A DNA stretch of 46,449 nt, from the NCBI GenBank assembly GCA_030372965.1, contig JAUCQC010000087.1, positions 1 to 46,449 of the forward strand. Direction: 5' to 3'. The notes below the pieces were generated by a model. That model worked only from the letters and a program-made list of their open reading frames with translations, had not been told where the DNA came from and did no database searches. How positions within the stretch are numbered: the stretch's first letter is position 1; each line of letters begins with the position of its first letter. The stretch is from a bacterium. Lineage in GTDB: Bacteria; Zhuqueibacterota; QNDG01; DTFT01. Position numbers and translations under genes: made by a program. Positions 32,684 to 41,263 of the stretch are shown here, one piece after another.

Positions 32684-32703
32684 GCCGCCGGAAATCCGGC
32701 GGC
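32684..32703. repeat. Perfect 8-bp hairpin between lipA and the acyl-CoA ligase gene
   Basis: GCCGCCGG, loop AAAT, CCGGCGGC. No T-tract follows, so an RNA stabiliser or factor-dependent terminator is as likely as an intrinsic terminator. Confidence 0.65.
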
Positions 32704-32771
32704 GAGCGGCTTCCCGGCCCCGGGCGGACTCCGATGAAACCGCACTCGCAGACAGATTCAGGAGAACTTTT

Positions 32772-34325
32772 TTGAATAATCTGTATCACCTTCTCGAACA
32801 ATCCGCGGCCCTGCATCCCGAGAATCCGGCCTTGATCTTCCGGAACCACATGCTGACGTACGCGGCGCTCAAGGACGCCTCGGACCGGCTGGCTTCGGGG
32901 CTCAGGAGTCTCGGACTGGACGCCGGAGACCGCATCGCGCTCATGCTCCCGAATGTGCCGCATTTCGTGATCGGGTATTACGCGTCCCTGAAGATCGGCG
33001 CCACGCTGGTCACACTCTCGGGGTCTTTCCGCGCCGATGAAATACACCGCCGGCTCGACGACTCGGAGGCGAAAGCGATACTGTATTTCGAAGGATTCCG
33101 GTCCTACGTGCATCAGGCCGTTCACGGGCTCGACCGGTGCCGGAATCTGCTCGCGCTCACCGACCAGCCGCAGGCGGGCGAACTCCGCATCAACTCGCTC
33201 CTGGAAAAGCACGAACCGCTAGGGAACACCGCCGAAGTCGGTCCCGATGACACGGCGCTGATCGCCTACACCGGCGGCCTGTCGGGGCACGTGAAGGGAG
33301 CGGAACTGACCCACGCCAACCTCATGTCGAACGCGCAGGCCTGCTTCGACTTTCTCAAGCTCCAGCCGTCGGACGGCGTGATCGGCGGCTTTCCCCTGTC
33401 GCACCTCACCGGCCAGACGCTCGTCATGAACACCTTCATCCGCGCCGGCGCCTCGATCGTGCTCCTGCCGAAGTTCGACCCATCGGCCGTTCCGACGGCC
33501 GTCGCAGAGTACCGCCTGACCCACGTCATCGGCGTGCCCGCGATGATCGCGGAGCTTGCGGTTCAGCCCGAAAGTCCGGAGCCCGCGCCGAGATGCGCGC
33601 TCTCCACGGGAGACGCGCTCCGTCCCGAAACCCTGGAGGCCTTCGAACAGAAATGGCGCGTGCCGGTTCTCGAAGGATACGGCCTCACCGAGGCCTCGCC
33701 CATGGTGTCCTTCAACAGCATAACCCGTGAACGGAAAGCCGGATCCATCGGCCTCCCCCTGCCGGGCGTCGACCTGAAGATCGTGGATGAGAACGACCGG
33801 GAGGTGCGGCCCGGGCAGGTCGGCGAGATCATCGTTCAGGGTCCGAATGTGATGAAAGGGTATCTGAACCGGCCCGAGGCCACGCGGGAGGTGCTCCGCG
33901 ACGGCTGGCTCCGGACCGGCGATCTGGCACGGCTCGATGAGAGCGGTTTCGGCTTCATCGTCACCCGCAAGAAGAACGTCATCGTCAAAAGCGGCTTTTC
34001 CGTGTATCCCGTGGAAGTCGAGAACATCATCGCCGCCCATCCCGGCATCCGCGAAGCCGTGGTCATCGGCCTCCCGGACCCCGTCCAGGGGGAGGAGATT
34101 CACGCCTGCGCCGTCGCGCGGAACGGAGAGCCTCCCGCCGAGTCTGAAATCATCGAATACGTCCGCGAACGTCTCGCGCTGTACAAGTGCCCGCGTTCCG
34201 TTCTTCTCGTTCCGTCCCTGCCCAAGGGACCCACGGGCCGGGTGCTCCGGGACAAGGTCCGTCAGATGCTCGCGGAGCGGTTCCCGGCCATGAAAAACAG
34301 TCCCAAACAAGGAGGCCTTTCGTGA
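32772..34325 (+). CDS. AMP-dependent acyl-CoA synthetase/ligase family protein
   Basis: 517 residues from TTG 32772; AGGAGA at 32760-32765 is correctly spaced and no better ATG exists before the conserved 'LLEQSAALHPENPALIF'. ANL-superfamily motifs: 'YTGGLSGHVKGAELTH' (phosphate loop, diverged from YTSGTTGxPKG), 'EGYGLTEASPMVSFN', 'DGWLRTGDLARLDESGFGFIVTRKKNVIVKSGFSVYPVEVENIIAAHPGI'. The catalytic-lysine position near the C-terminus reads 'PKGPTGRVLRDK', with Arg where Lys is usual. It likely activates a fatty or other carboxylic acid with ATP and CoA, but these changes leave activity uncertain. It overlaps the EF-G-like gene by GTGA. Confidence 0.88.
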   Translation: MNNLYHLLEQSAALHPENPALIFRNHMLTYAALKDASDRLASGLRSLGLDAGDRIALMLPNVPHFVIGYYASLKIGATLVTLSGSFRADEIHRRLDDSEAKAILYFEGFRSYVHQAVHGLDRCRNLLALTDQPQAGELRINSLLEKHEPLGNTAEVGPDDTALIAYTGGLSGHVKGAELTHANLMSNAQACFDFLKLQPSDGVIGGFPLSHLTGQTLVMNTFIRAGASIVLLPKFDPSAVPTAVAEYRLTHVIGVPAMIAELAVQPESPEPAPRCALSTGDALRPETLEAFEQKWRVPVLEGYGLTEASPMVSFNSITRERKAGSIGLPLPGVDLKIVDENDREVRPGQVGEIIVQGPNVMKGYLNRPEATREVLRDGWLRTGDLARLDESGFGFIVTRKKNVIVKSGFSVYPVEVENIIAAHPGIREAVVIGLPDPVQGEEIHACAVARNGEPPAESEIIEYVRERLALYKCPRSVLLVPSLPKGPTGRVLRDKVRQMLAERFPAMKNSPKQGGLS

Positions 34326-36415
34326 AAGAGGTTATCCCGGAAAACATCCGAAATATCGGCCTGGTCGGACACGGCGGTGTGGGCAAGACGACGTTCGCCG
34401 AGGCGCTTCTGTTCACCCTGGGAGAGACCACCCGGCTTGGAAAGGTCGCCGAGGGCACCACGGTGTCGGATTACCATGCCGACGAAATCGAGCGCAAGGT
34501 GTCCATCAGCACGACGCTCCTTCACGGCGAGTGGAAGGAGGTGAAGATCAACTGCCTGGACATGCCGGGATTCTCCGATTTCATCGGCGATACGAAAGGA
34601 TCTCTTCCCTTCGTGGATCTGGCCGTGGTGGTGCTGAACGCGGTGAACGGGATGGAGGTCGGGACCGAACTGGTCGCCGAATACGCCGAAGAGACGAACC
34701 GGCCGTGGTGTTTTTTCATCAACCGGCTGGACAATGAGCACGCGGATTTCGCCAAGGCGCTGCAATCGGTTCAGGACCGGGTCGGCAAGGGCGTCACGGC
34801 CTTCCAGTTTCCGGTGAACTCGGGAGAGGGTTTCAACCGCATCGTGGATCTGCTCCGGATGAAGCTCGTCACGTACGAAACCGGCGGAAGCGGAAAAAAC
34901 ACGGTGTCCGACCTGCCTGCGGACCTGCAGGCCCGGGCGGAGGAGATGCGCACGCGCATCGTCGAAGCCGCGGCCGAATCGGACGACAAGCTCATCGAGG
35001 TGTTCTTCGACAAGGGCACCCTGACCGACGAGGAGCTGCACCAGGGCATCCGGAAGGGCATTCTGGAACGCAATCTGGTCCCCGTGCTCTGCGGCTCGGC
35101 GGACAAGAACATCGGGTCGGATCTTTTTCTGGATTTCCTGAAGGAATACGCCCCGGCGCCCCCGGATTTCAAGACGTTTCAGGCCGCGACCGACGCCGGA
35201 CAGGCCGTCACGCGCAAGGTTTCGGCGTCCGAACCGTTCTGCGGTTTCGTCTTCAAGACCGTCGCAGAGGCCCACGTCGGCGAGCTCTCGCTGATCCGCG
35301 TGTACTCCGGCTCCCTGGCGATGGGCGCCGAGGTCTTGAACTCGAACCAGAAGCAATCCGAGAAAATCGGCCAGATCTACACGCTGAACGGCAAAACCCG
35401 CAAAGAAATGGGCGCTCTCACCGCGGGCGACATCGGCGCCCTGGTGAAGCTGAAAAACACGCACACGGGGCACACCCTGTGCGACAGGAAGAGCCCCGTC
35501 CTCATCGAGCCCGTGAAAGCCCCCGAACCCGTCATCTCCGTGGCCATCGTTCCCAAGGCGCGCGGGGACGAGGACAAGCTCTCGACGGGCCTCCACATGC
35601 TCAATGTCGAGGACCCGAGTTTCACGATTTTCGTGGATCCCGAGCTCCATCAGACCATCATCTCCGGACAGGGAGAACTGCACCTGGCCGTGATCATGCG
35701 GCGGCTCAAGGAGCGTTTCGGAGTCGAGGTGATCGAGGAGAAACCCCGCATCCCGTACCGTGAGACGATCACCGGCAAGGCCGATGAAAAATACCGGCAC
35801 AAGAAGCAGACCGGCGGCGCCGGCCAGTTCGCGGAAGTCTGGATGCGGATCGAACCGCTTCCCCGCGGAACCGGTTTCGTGTTCGAGAACGAAGTCACCG
35901 GCGGCCACATCTCGGGGCCGTTCATCCAGGCCGTCGAGAAGGGCGTCCGGCAGGTGCTCGCGGCCGGCCCGCTTTCCGGCTGCAATGTCATCGATGTCAA
36001 GGCCATCGTCTACGACGGCAAGGAGCATCCGGTCGATTCCAAGGACATCGCCTTCCAGATCGCGGGCCGCGAAGCGTTCAAGCAGGGCATGCTGAACGCA
36101 AAGCCCATCCTGCTCGAGCCGATCTACAACGTCGAGATCAAGGTGCCCGAGGACTGCATGGGGGACGTCATGGGGGACCTGTCGGGCCGGCGCGGCAAGA
36201 TCATGGGCATGGACAGCAAGGGCCATTTCCAGGTCATCAAGGCCAAGGTGCCCCTGGCCGAACTGGACCGGTATGCGACCATCCTGCGGTCCAAGACCTC
36301 GGGCCGCGGCATGTTCACGAGGGCGTTCTCGCACTACGAGCCCATGCAGAAGGATGTCGAAGCCAAGGTGGTCGAGGAGTTCCGGAAGCACAAGGAGAAG
36401 GAAAAGGAGGAATAG
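34322..36415 (+). CDS. Elongation factor G-like GTPase (EF-G paralogue)
   Basis: 697 residues from GTG 34322 after AAGGAGG. All EF-G domains are present: G domain, domain II ('GFVFKTVAEAHVGELSLIRVYSG'), domain IV ('HKKQTGGAGQFAEVWMRIEPL', 'GPFIQAVEKGVRQVLAAG') and domain V ('CMGDVMGDLSGRRGKIMGMDSKGHFQVIKAKVPLAEL'). G-domain motifs are unusual: GHGGVGKTT (residues 16-24) instead of GHIDHGKTT, DMPGFSDF instead of DTPGHVDF, and NRLD (134-137) instead of NKxD. This matches the EF-G2 or EF-G-like group rather than the housekeeping fusA. Its role in ribosome recycling, stress or other steps is unknown. It is cotranscribed with acyl-CoA ligase and HIT genes. Confidence 0.92.
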   Translation: MKEVIPENIRNIGLVGHGGVGKTTFAEALLFTLGETTRLGKVAEGTTVSDYHADEIERKVSISTTLLHGEWKEVKINCLDMPGFSDFIGDTKGSLPFVDLAVVVLNAVNGMEVGTELVAEYAEETNRPWCFFINRLDNEHADFAKALQSVQDRVGKGVTAFQFPVNSGEGFNRIVDLLRMKLVTYETGGSGKNTVSDLPADLQARAEEMRTRIVEAAAESDDKLIEVFFDKGTLTDEELHQGIRKGILERNLVPVLCGSADKNIGSDLFLDFLKEYAPAPPDFKTFQAATDAGQAVTRKVSASEPFCGFVFKTVAEAHVGELSLIRVYSGSLAMGAEVLNSNQKQSEKIGQIYTLNGKTRKEMGALTAGDIGALVKLKNTHTGHTLCDRKSPVLIEPVKAPEPVISVAIVPKARGDEDKLSTGLHMLNVEDPSFTIFVDPELHQTIISGQGELHLAVIMRRLKERFGVEVIEEKPRIPYRETITGKADEKYRHKKQTGGAGQFAEVWMRIEPLPRGTGFVFENEVTGGHISGPFIQAVEKGVRQVLAAGPLSGCNVIDVKAIVYDGKEHPVDSKDIAFQIAGREAFKQGMLNAKPILLEPIYNVEIKVPEDCMGDVMGDLSGRRGKIMGMDSKGHFQVIKAKVPLAELDRYATILRSKTSGRGMFTRAFSHYEPMQKDVEAKVVEEFRKHKEKEKEE

Positions 36416-36419
36416 CCCG

Positions 36420-36953
36420 TTGAGCGGATCCTCCGGAAACGCCGGGGACGGCCCGGACATCCTCTGGGCGCCCTGGCGGATGGAATACATTGAATCCGTC
36501 AACCGGCCCTCGGGCTGCGTGTTCTGCCTGGCCTGGGACGGTAAGGACGACCGCGCGTCGCTGGTCGTGCATCGCGGCGAGTCGGCTTTCGTGATTCTGA
36601 ACCGCTTCCCCTACAACAACGGCCATCTCATGGTGGTCCCGGTCCGCCACACCGCCGATCTGGGCGGCCTGGACGGGCGGGAGAAGCTCGAACTGTTCGA
36701 CCTGCTCGAGGCGTCCCGGAAGGCGCTGGACGAGGCGATGCACCCCCAGGGCTACAATCTCGGGATGAACCTCGGACGGACCGCGGGCGCCGGAATCGCG
36801 GATCACCTGCACTTTCACCTCGTTCCCCGGTGGAACGGGGACACGAATTTCATGCCGATCCTCGGCCACACCAAGGTCGTTTCCGAGGGGCTGGAGCAGA
36901 CCCGGGACAAACTGGCCGGGGCATTTCAACATCTCAACGGAGGTCGAAGATGA
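36420..36953 (+). CDS. HIT-family nucleotide hydrolase/transferase
   Basis: 177 residues from TTG 36420, placed 9 bases after AAGGAGG (36404-36410). Starting here keeps the conserved N-terminal 'ILWAPWRMEYIESVN' that an ATG at 36480 would remove. Zn-type CVFC follows, then 'FVILNRFPYNNGHLMVVPVRH' and the catalytic histidine triad 'HLHFHLVPRW'. It resembles the Ap4A phosphorylase/HIT group that acts on dinucleoside polyphosphates or nucleotide adducts. Its stop overlaps the start of the cyclophilin gene. Confidence 0.93.
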   Translation: MSGSSGNAGDGPDILWAPWRMEYIESVNRPSGCVFCLAWDGKDDRASLVVHRGESAFVILNRFPYNNGHLMVVPVRHTADLGGLDGREKLELFDLLEASRKALDEAMHPQGYNLGMNLGRTAGAGIADHLHFHLVPRWNGDTNFMPILGHTKVVSEGLEQTRDKLAGAFQHLNGGRR

Positions 36954-37537
36954 AGAACCACATTCCGATGTCCGCGTCGCTGATCCTTCTCGCGCTTTCG
37001 CTTTCCGGGTGCGCCGTCGCCGCCCTGAAAAAGCCGAATCCGAAGATCCTCATGCAGACCAGCATGGGGGAGATCACGTTCGAACTGTTCGCCGACAAGG
37101 CGCCGGTGTCTGTGGAGAATTTTCTGCGGTACGTGAACGACGGTTTCTACACGAACACCGTCTTCCACCGGGTCATCCGGGGTTTCATGATCCAGGGCGG
37201 CGGATTCGACAAGGATCTCGTGCAGAAGGAAACCCGCCAGCCGATCGAGAATGAAGCCGGAAACGGACTCTCCAACCGCCGCGGCACGCTGGCCTACGCA
37301 CGCACCATGGTCGTGAACAGCGCGACGTCTCAGTTTTTCATCAACCACCGGGACAATCCGGGCCTGGACCACACCGACGAGACGCCGAACGGATTCGGGT
37401 ACGCCGTGTTCGGAAAGGTGCTGAGCGGAATGGACGTCGTCGACAAGATCGCGGAAACGCAGACCGGATCCAAGAACGGGATGCAGGACGTTCCGGTCAC
37501 CCCCGTCGTGATCCTGTCCGTGAAAGTCCTCGAATAG
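36950..37537 (+). CDS. Cyclophilin-type peptidyl-prolyl isomerase lipoprotein
   Basis: 195 residues, ATGA overlap with the HIT gene. A lipoprotein signal with canonical lipobox LSGC is followed by a complete cyclophilin domain: 'MGEITFELFADKAPVSVENFLRYVNDGFYTNTVFHRVIRGFMIQGGGFD', 'ARTMVVNSATSQFFIN' and 'YAVFGKVLSGMDVVDKI'. It should catalyse proline isomerisation in the periplasm, anchored to a membrane. 'TSQFFIN' and 'FHRVI.GFMIQGG' keep the active-site residues. Confidence 0.95.
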   Translation: MKNHIPMSASLILLALSLSGCAVAALKKPNPKILMQTSMGEITFELFADKAPVSVENFLRYVNDGFYTNTVFHRVIRGFMIQGGGFDKDLVQKETRQPIENEAGNGLSNRRGTLAYARTMVVNSATSQFFINHRDNPGLDHTDETPNGFGYAVFGKVLSGMDVVDKIAETQTGSKNGMQDVPVTPVVILSVKVLE

Positions 37538-37571
37538 CCGGCCCTGTTCCGGAGAAGCCATTGTCACGGAT

Positions 37572-37597
37572 CGGGCGGCCCGCGCATCAGCCGCCCG
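37572..37597 (+). terminator. Hairpin after the cyclophilin gene
   Basis: CGGGCGG (37572-37578) and CCGCCCG (37591-37597) form a perfect 7-bp stem with a 12-base loop; TTCCGCGTTTC follows, with no clear T-run. Possible weak terminator of the 32772-37537 unit. Confidence 0.4.
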
Positions 37598-37667
37598 TTC
37601 CGCGTTTCAGGGATGGCGCTGATCCGGCGGGGGGCCGGAAGCGCCGTCCCCAGCGAGGAGCGGTTTC

Positions 37668-38192
37668 ATGACAATGCGTTCAATTTCCCCGTCTGAATGG
37701 ATCGCCTCGCCCAGGGCCCTGTGGGCGCGGCACTGGCTGGTTCTGACGGCGGGCGATCGAGAATCGGGCGATTTCAACGCGATGACCGTCTCCTGGGGTG
37801 CCACGGGCTTCCTGTGGGAGAAACCTTTCGCGCAGGTCGTGGTTCGCCCCACCCGGCACACGTACGGATTCATGGAACGACACCCGACTTTCACCCTGTG
37901 CGCCTTTCCGGAACGGCACCGGGAGGCGCTCGCGCTTCTCGGATCCCGTTCGGGCCGGGACTGCGACAAAATCGGCCTGTCCGGACTGACCGTTGGAGCG
38001 TCGACGGCCGTGGCCGCGCCCCGATTCGCCGAAGCCGAGCTGGTTCTCGAATGCCGCAAGATCTACTGGCACGATTTCGATCCCGGCCGTTTCCTCGACC
38101 CGTCGATCTCCGCCCACTACCCGCTGAAGGATTATCACCGGGTCTATTACGGTGAAATCGTGGCCGTTCAGGCGGCGCCGGCCGAACGTTGA
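37668..38192 (+). CDS. Flavin reductase-like (flavoredoxin) family protein
   Basis: 174 residues, GAGGAG upstream of ATG 37668. 'WLVLTAGDRESGDFNAMTVSWGATGFLWEKPFAQVVVRPTRHTYGFME' is the FMN-binding split-barrel signature; 'TFTLCAFPERHREALALLGSRSGRDCDKIGLSGL' and 'AELVLECRKIYWHDFDP' are further family phrases. It probably binds FMN and transfers electrons. No partner oxygenase is nearby, so an anaerobic flavoredoxin-like role is more likely. Confidence 0.9.
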   Translation: MTMRSISPSEWIASPRALWARHWLVLTAGDRESGDFNAMTVSWGATGFLWEKPFAQVVVRPTRHTYGFMERHPTFTLCAFPERHREALALLGSRSGRDCDKIGLSGLTVGASTAVAAPRFAEAELVLECRKIYWHDFDPGRFLDPSISAHYPLKDYHRVYYGEIVAVQAAPAER

Positions 38193-38213
38193 AAACGCGA
38201 TGGAAGTCCGAGC

Positions 38214-39302
38214 ATGATCATTGAAATTGAAAGAGAATCGATCGAAACCGTCCGGCAGGTCGGGGACCTGGTCCGTTCCGCGGACTGCCGGCCGGACATC
38301 CTGCACGGAGATCTCTTCACCGTCATCGCGGTTGAGGGCGACGCCACTCGGATCGACATGGATTATGTTCTCACCTTTCCGGGCGTGATCCGGGCCTGGC
38401 GCATCTCCTCTCCGTACAAGTCCATCGCCCGGCGGGTCATCGGCGAAAACAACCGGAAAGTGGAGCGGAAGCGGATTGAAATTTCCGTGCGCGGGGGAGA
38501 CGGCCTGGACCGCGTTTTCAGGGACGGCCGGCCGGTCTTCATCGCGGGGCCCTGCGCCGTCGAGAGCTACGACCAGACCGCGCGGATCGCCGACGGACTG
38601 GCCGCGATCGCCGACCGTCTGGGATGCCGGGACCGGATCATGCTGCGGGGAGGGGCCTTCAAGCCGCGCACGCGCGCCTGGGACTTCCGCGGCCTGGGGT
38701 GGGAGGCGATTGACATTCTGGACCGGGTGCGCGAGAACACCGGTTTTCCCTACTGCACCGAGGTCATGGCCGTCTCCCAGGTGGGGGAAGTCGCCCGCCG
38801 CGCCGACCTGATTCAGGTCGGCACCCGAAATTACCAGAATTTCGACCTGCTCGAGGCCGTCGGCCAGACGCGGAGGCCGGTGCTGTACAAGCGCGGCGTC
38901 TCGGCGGAGCTCGAGGAGTGGCTGTCCGCGGCCGAATACATCGCGCTTCAGGGAAACAAGAACATCCTGCTCTGCGAACGGGGGGTCAAGTCCACCGTGG
39001 CCGGTGATTACAACCGCTCGCACATCGATCTGGACGTCATCCCGGCCGTCCGCGACAGGACGATTCTTCCCGTCATCATCGATCCGAGCCACAGCGCGGG
39101 GCGGGCGGATCTCGTGCCCTACCAGTTCTGCGCGGCTTGCGTGTACGGCGCGAACGGAACGCTCGTGGAGGTGATCGCGGACGACACGGACCGGAAAACC
39201 ATCCAGTGCGACGGCCGGCAGGCCGTCCGGCTCTCCGTGTTCGAGAAGATGATCCGGTTCCAGATCGGCATCGAATCGTCTCCCGTCCGCTTTGATGAAT
39301 GA
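38214..39302 (+). CDS. aroF: 3-deoxy-7-phosphoheptulonate (DAHP) synthase
   Basis: 362 residues. An N-terminal ferredoxin-like/FLD regulatory domain (~1-70, 'MIIEIERESIETVRQVGDLV') precedes the catalytic barrel: 'RPVFIAGPCAVESYDQ', 'IMLRGGAFKPRTRAWDFRGLGWEAIDIL', 'GTRNYQNFDLLEAVGQTRRPVLYKRG', 'NKNILLCERGVKSTVAGDYNRSHIDLDVIP' and 'PVIIDPSHSAGRADLVPY'. It condenses phosphoenolpyruvate and erythrose 4-phosphate to start aromatic amino-acid synthesis. The FLD domain suggests feedback control by an aromatic end product, as in Thermotoga-type enzymes. No other shikimate gene is in the window. Confidence 0.95.
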   Translation: MIIEIERESIETVRQVGDLVRSADCRPDILHGDLFTVIAVEGDATRIDMDYVLTFPGVIRAWRISSPYKSIARRVIGENNRKVERKRIEISVRGGDGLDRVFRDGRPVFIAGPCAVESYDQTARIADGLAAIADRLGCRDRIMLRGGAFKPRTRAWDFRGLGWEAIDILDRVRENTGFPYCTEVMAVSQVGEVARRADLIQVGTRNYQNFDLLEAVGQTRRPVLYKRGVSAELEEWLSAAEYIALQGNKNILLCERGVKSTVAGDYNRSHIDLDVIPAVRDRTILPVIIDPSHSAGRADLVPYQFCAACVYGANGTLVEVIADDTDRKTIQCDGRQAVRLSVFEKMIRFQIGIESSPVRFDE

Positions 39303-39312
39303 GGAGGTTCGG

Positions 39313-39834
39313 ATGAAACGATCCGTTCCGTTCCATTTGGCCCTGCTGTGTCTTTGTCTGGCTCCGGTTCTGAACGGACAGGTCGCCGACACCAGCGGAC
39401 ACACCCGAGCCGGCGGGATTCCGCCGGATTTCAGCGTCACGACCCTGGACGGAAGCTCTTTCACCCTGTCCGCGATGAAGGGACGGCCCGTCGTGATCAA
39501 TTTTTTCGCGATCTGGTGTCCCTCCTGCCGCATGGAAATGCCCGAACTTCAGAAAACCGTTTGGGAGCCTTTCCGGAACGCGGGCCTCGAGGTGCTGGCC
39601 GTCGGCCGTGAGCACACCGCGGCGGAGCTCGACACGTTCCGCGCGCGGCACGGCTTCACATTCGATTTCGCTCCGGATCCGGACCGGTCGATTTTCCGCC
39701 TGTACGCCGACCGGTTCATCCCCAGGACCATCCTGGTGGGCCGGGACGGCCGGATCGCGTTCCAGACCCTCGGATACAAACCGGGGGACATGGACACGCT
39801 GGCCCTCCGAGTCTCCGCGGCGTTGAAACCCTGA
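39313..39834 (+). CDS. Exported TlpA-like thioredoxin-fold protein
   Basis: 173 residues. ATG 39313 is chosen because GAGGAGG (39301-39307) is ideally spaced; upstream TTG/ATG codons at 39292 and 39295 overlap the previous gene. A signal peptide is followed by 'PPDFSVTTLDGSSFTLSAMKGRPVVINFFAIWCPSCRMEMPEL', with redox-active Cys69-Pro-Ser-Cys72. Likely a periplasmic thiol-disulfide oxidoreductase of the TlpA/ResA type. Confidence 0.93.
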   Translation: MKRSVPFHLALLCLCLAPVLNGQVADTSGHTRAGGIPPDFSVTTLDGSSFTLSAMKGRPVVINFFAIWCPSCRMEMPELQKTVWEPFRNAGLEVLAVGREHTAAELDTFRARHGFTFDFAPDPDRSIFRLYADRFIPRTILVGRDGRIAFQTLGYKPGDMDTLALRVSAALKP

Positions 39835-39843
39835 GAGAGAAAC

Positions 39844-40218
39844 ATGGAAACCGCAAAACGAAACGTGGTCGTCCTGGGCGCCAGCGCGAAACGGGAACGG
39901 CACAGCAACAAGGCCGTCCGCCTGCTGAAGAGCGAAGGGTTCACGGTCATTCCGGTGCATCCCTCTCTGGAATCCGTGGAGGGCCTGCCCGTCACCGCCT
40001 CTCTCGGGGAAATCCGCGAGCCCGTGGACACGCTGACCCTGTACGTGGGGCCCCGTCACGCGGCCGTTCTGTCGGACGCGATCGTGGCCCTCAGGCCGGG
40101 CCGCGTGATCTTCAATCCGGGGACGGAGACGCCGGAGCTTCAGGAAAAACTCGCCGCGGCCGGCATTCCGTTTCTGGAGGCCTGCACTCTGGTGCTGCTG
40201 TCCACAGGACAGTTCTGA
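39844..40218 (+). CDS. CoA-binding domain protein (YccU-like)
   Basis: 124 residues. 'VVVLGASAKRERHSNKAVRLLKSEGFTVIPVHPSLESVEGLPVTASLGEIREPVDTLTLYV' is the CoA-binding Rossmann domain of the YccU family; 'FNPGTETPELQEKLAAAGIPFLEACTLVLLSTGQF' closes it. Stand-alone members are small cytoplasmic proteins of unsettled function. It lies 9 bases after the TlpA-like gene. Confidence 0.92.
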   Translation: METAKRNVVVLGASAKRERHSNKAVRLLKSEGFTVIPVHPSLESVEGLPVTASLGEIREPVDTLTLYVGPRHAAVLSDAIVALRPGRVIFNPGTETPELQEKLAAAGIPFLEACTLVLLSTGQF

Positions 40219-40298
40219 AAGACGCCGGTTTCCGGCCGGAGTTTCGCGTGACGGCCGGACCGCAAAATCCTTTTCGCGCATTGCCTGAAAGGATGACG

Positions 40299-40640
40299 AT
40301 GTCGCCCGTGATGAAGACCACGGTTCTTCTGGTCCTTTCCAACTGTTTCATGACGTTCGCCTGGTACGGGCATCTCAAGAATCTCAGCGACCGAAAGTGG
40401 ATCGTCGCGGCCCTGGCCAGCTGGGGCATCGCCCTGTTTGAATACCTGATTCAGGTGCCCGCGAACCGCATCGGACACACGCGCATGTCGCTTCCCCAGC
40501 TGAAGATTCTTCAGGAGGCCGTTTCGCTGTCCGTTTTCGTTCCGTTCGCCTGGCTTTACATGAAACAGCCGCTCCGTTCGAATTACCTCTACGCCGGGCT
40601 GTGCATCCTCGCCGCGGTGTACTTCATCTTCAAGGCCTGA
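40299..40640 (+). CDS. DUF486 (DMT-type) small membrane protein
   Basis: 113 residues from ATG 40299; AAAGGA sits just upstream, and in-frame ATGs at 40293 and 40311 are alternatives. Four TM helices: 'TTVLLVLSNCFMTFAWYGHL', 'WIVAALASWGIALFEYLIQVPANRIGH', 'LKILQEAVSLSVFVPFAWLYM' and 'NYLYAGLCILAAVYFIFKA'. The sequence matches the DUF486 family. Substrate unknown. Confidence 0.93.
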   Translation: MSPVMKTTVLLVLSNCFMTFAWYGHLKNLSDRKWIVAALASWGIALFEYLIQVPANRIGHTRMSLPQLKILQEAVSLSVFVPFAWLYMKQPLRSNYLYAGLCILAAVYFIFKA

Positions 40641-40654
40641 ACCAGGAGGTCCGG

Positions 40655-41263
40655 ATGAGACAGATCGTCCCTGTTCTGCTGGTCCTGTGCGTCGCGGGTT
40701 CCGCCTCCGGCCGGGAGGAGGAAACGCTCCTGTCCGGTCCAGTCACCTCAGGCGGTTTCGGCGGTCCGGTCGTGAAAATGACCCGGATGCACGATTCCTT
40801 CGGCGTCCTGATCGGAGGCCGCGGCGGCTGGATCATCAACCACACCCTGAGCCTCGGCGGCGGCGGGTACGGGCTGGTCAGCCGGATCCGGGTTCCGGAA
40901 GGCGTTTCCGGTCTGCGCGACCCCGTGCTGCGCGTCGGATACGGCGGTTTCGAGGTCGGGTACACACCGCGGTCGGATCGCCTGATTCACCCGGCTCTTT
41001 CCCTGCTCATCGGCGGCGGCAGCGCCGGAACGCGCGAGTCCTGGGAGGAGGATCTGGATGACGACTGGGAGGACGATCCGTCGCTCGATTCCTTCTTCAT
41101 ACTCGAACCCGGCGCCGCGGTTGAACTGAACCTCACCCGGTTCATGCGCGTCGACGCGGGCGTGTCCTGCCGTTTCGTCTCCGGACTGGAGCGGGACGGC
41201 CTCGCCGAGTCGGCCATCGGCGGACCGTCCGCGGTTCTGACTTTCAAGTTCGGCAGCTTCTGA
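40655..41263 (+). CDS. Exported barrel-like protein with an acidic insert
   Basis: 202 residues after CAGGAGG. The signal peptide (MRQIVPVLLVLCVAGSASG) is followed by Gly-rich beta strands ('SGGFGGPVVKMTRMHDSFGVLIGGRGGWIINHTLSLGGGGYGL') and a C-terminal strand ending in Phe ('VLTFKFGSF'), as in outer-membrane barrels. A highly acidic stretch lies near residues 128-145 ('EEDLDDDWEDDP'). Function unknown. Confidence 0.75.
   Translation: MRQIVPVLLVLCVAGSASGREEETLLSGPVTSGGFGGPVVKMTRMHDSFGVLIGGRGGWIINHTLSLGGGGYGLVSRIRVPEGVSGLRDPVLRVGYGGFEVGYTPRSDRLIHPALSLLIGGGSAGTRESWEEDLDDDWEDDPSLDSFFILEPGAAVELNLTRFMRVDAGVSCRFVSGLERDGLAESAIGGPSAVLTFKFGSF

Noticed and set aside
34262-36502. Long - strand open frame (746 codons) opposite the EF-G-like gene
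   Set aside because: Mirror of a strongly conserved coding region; translation has no recognisable family.
37680-39533. Long - strand open frame (617 codons) opposite flavin reductase and DAHP synthase
   Set aside because: Spans two unrelated + strand genes and has no motif; a GC-driven shadow.
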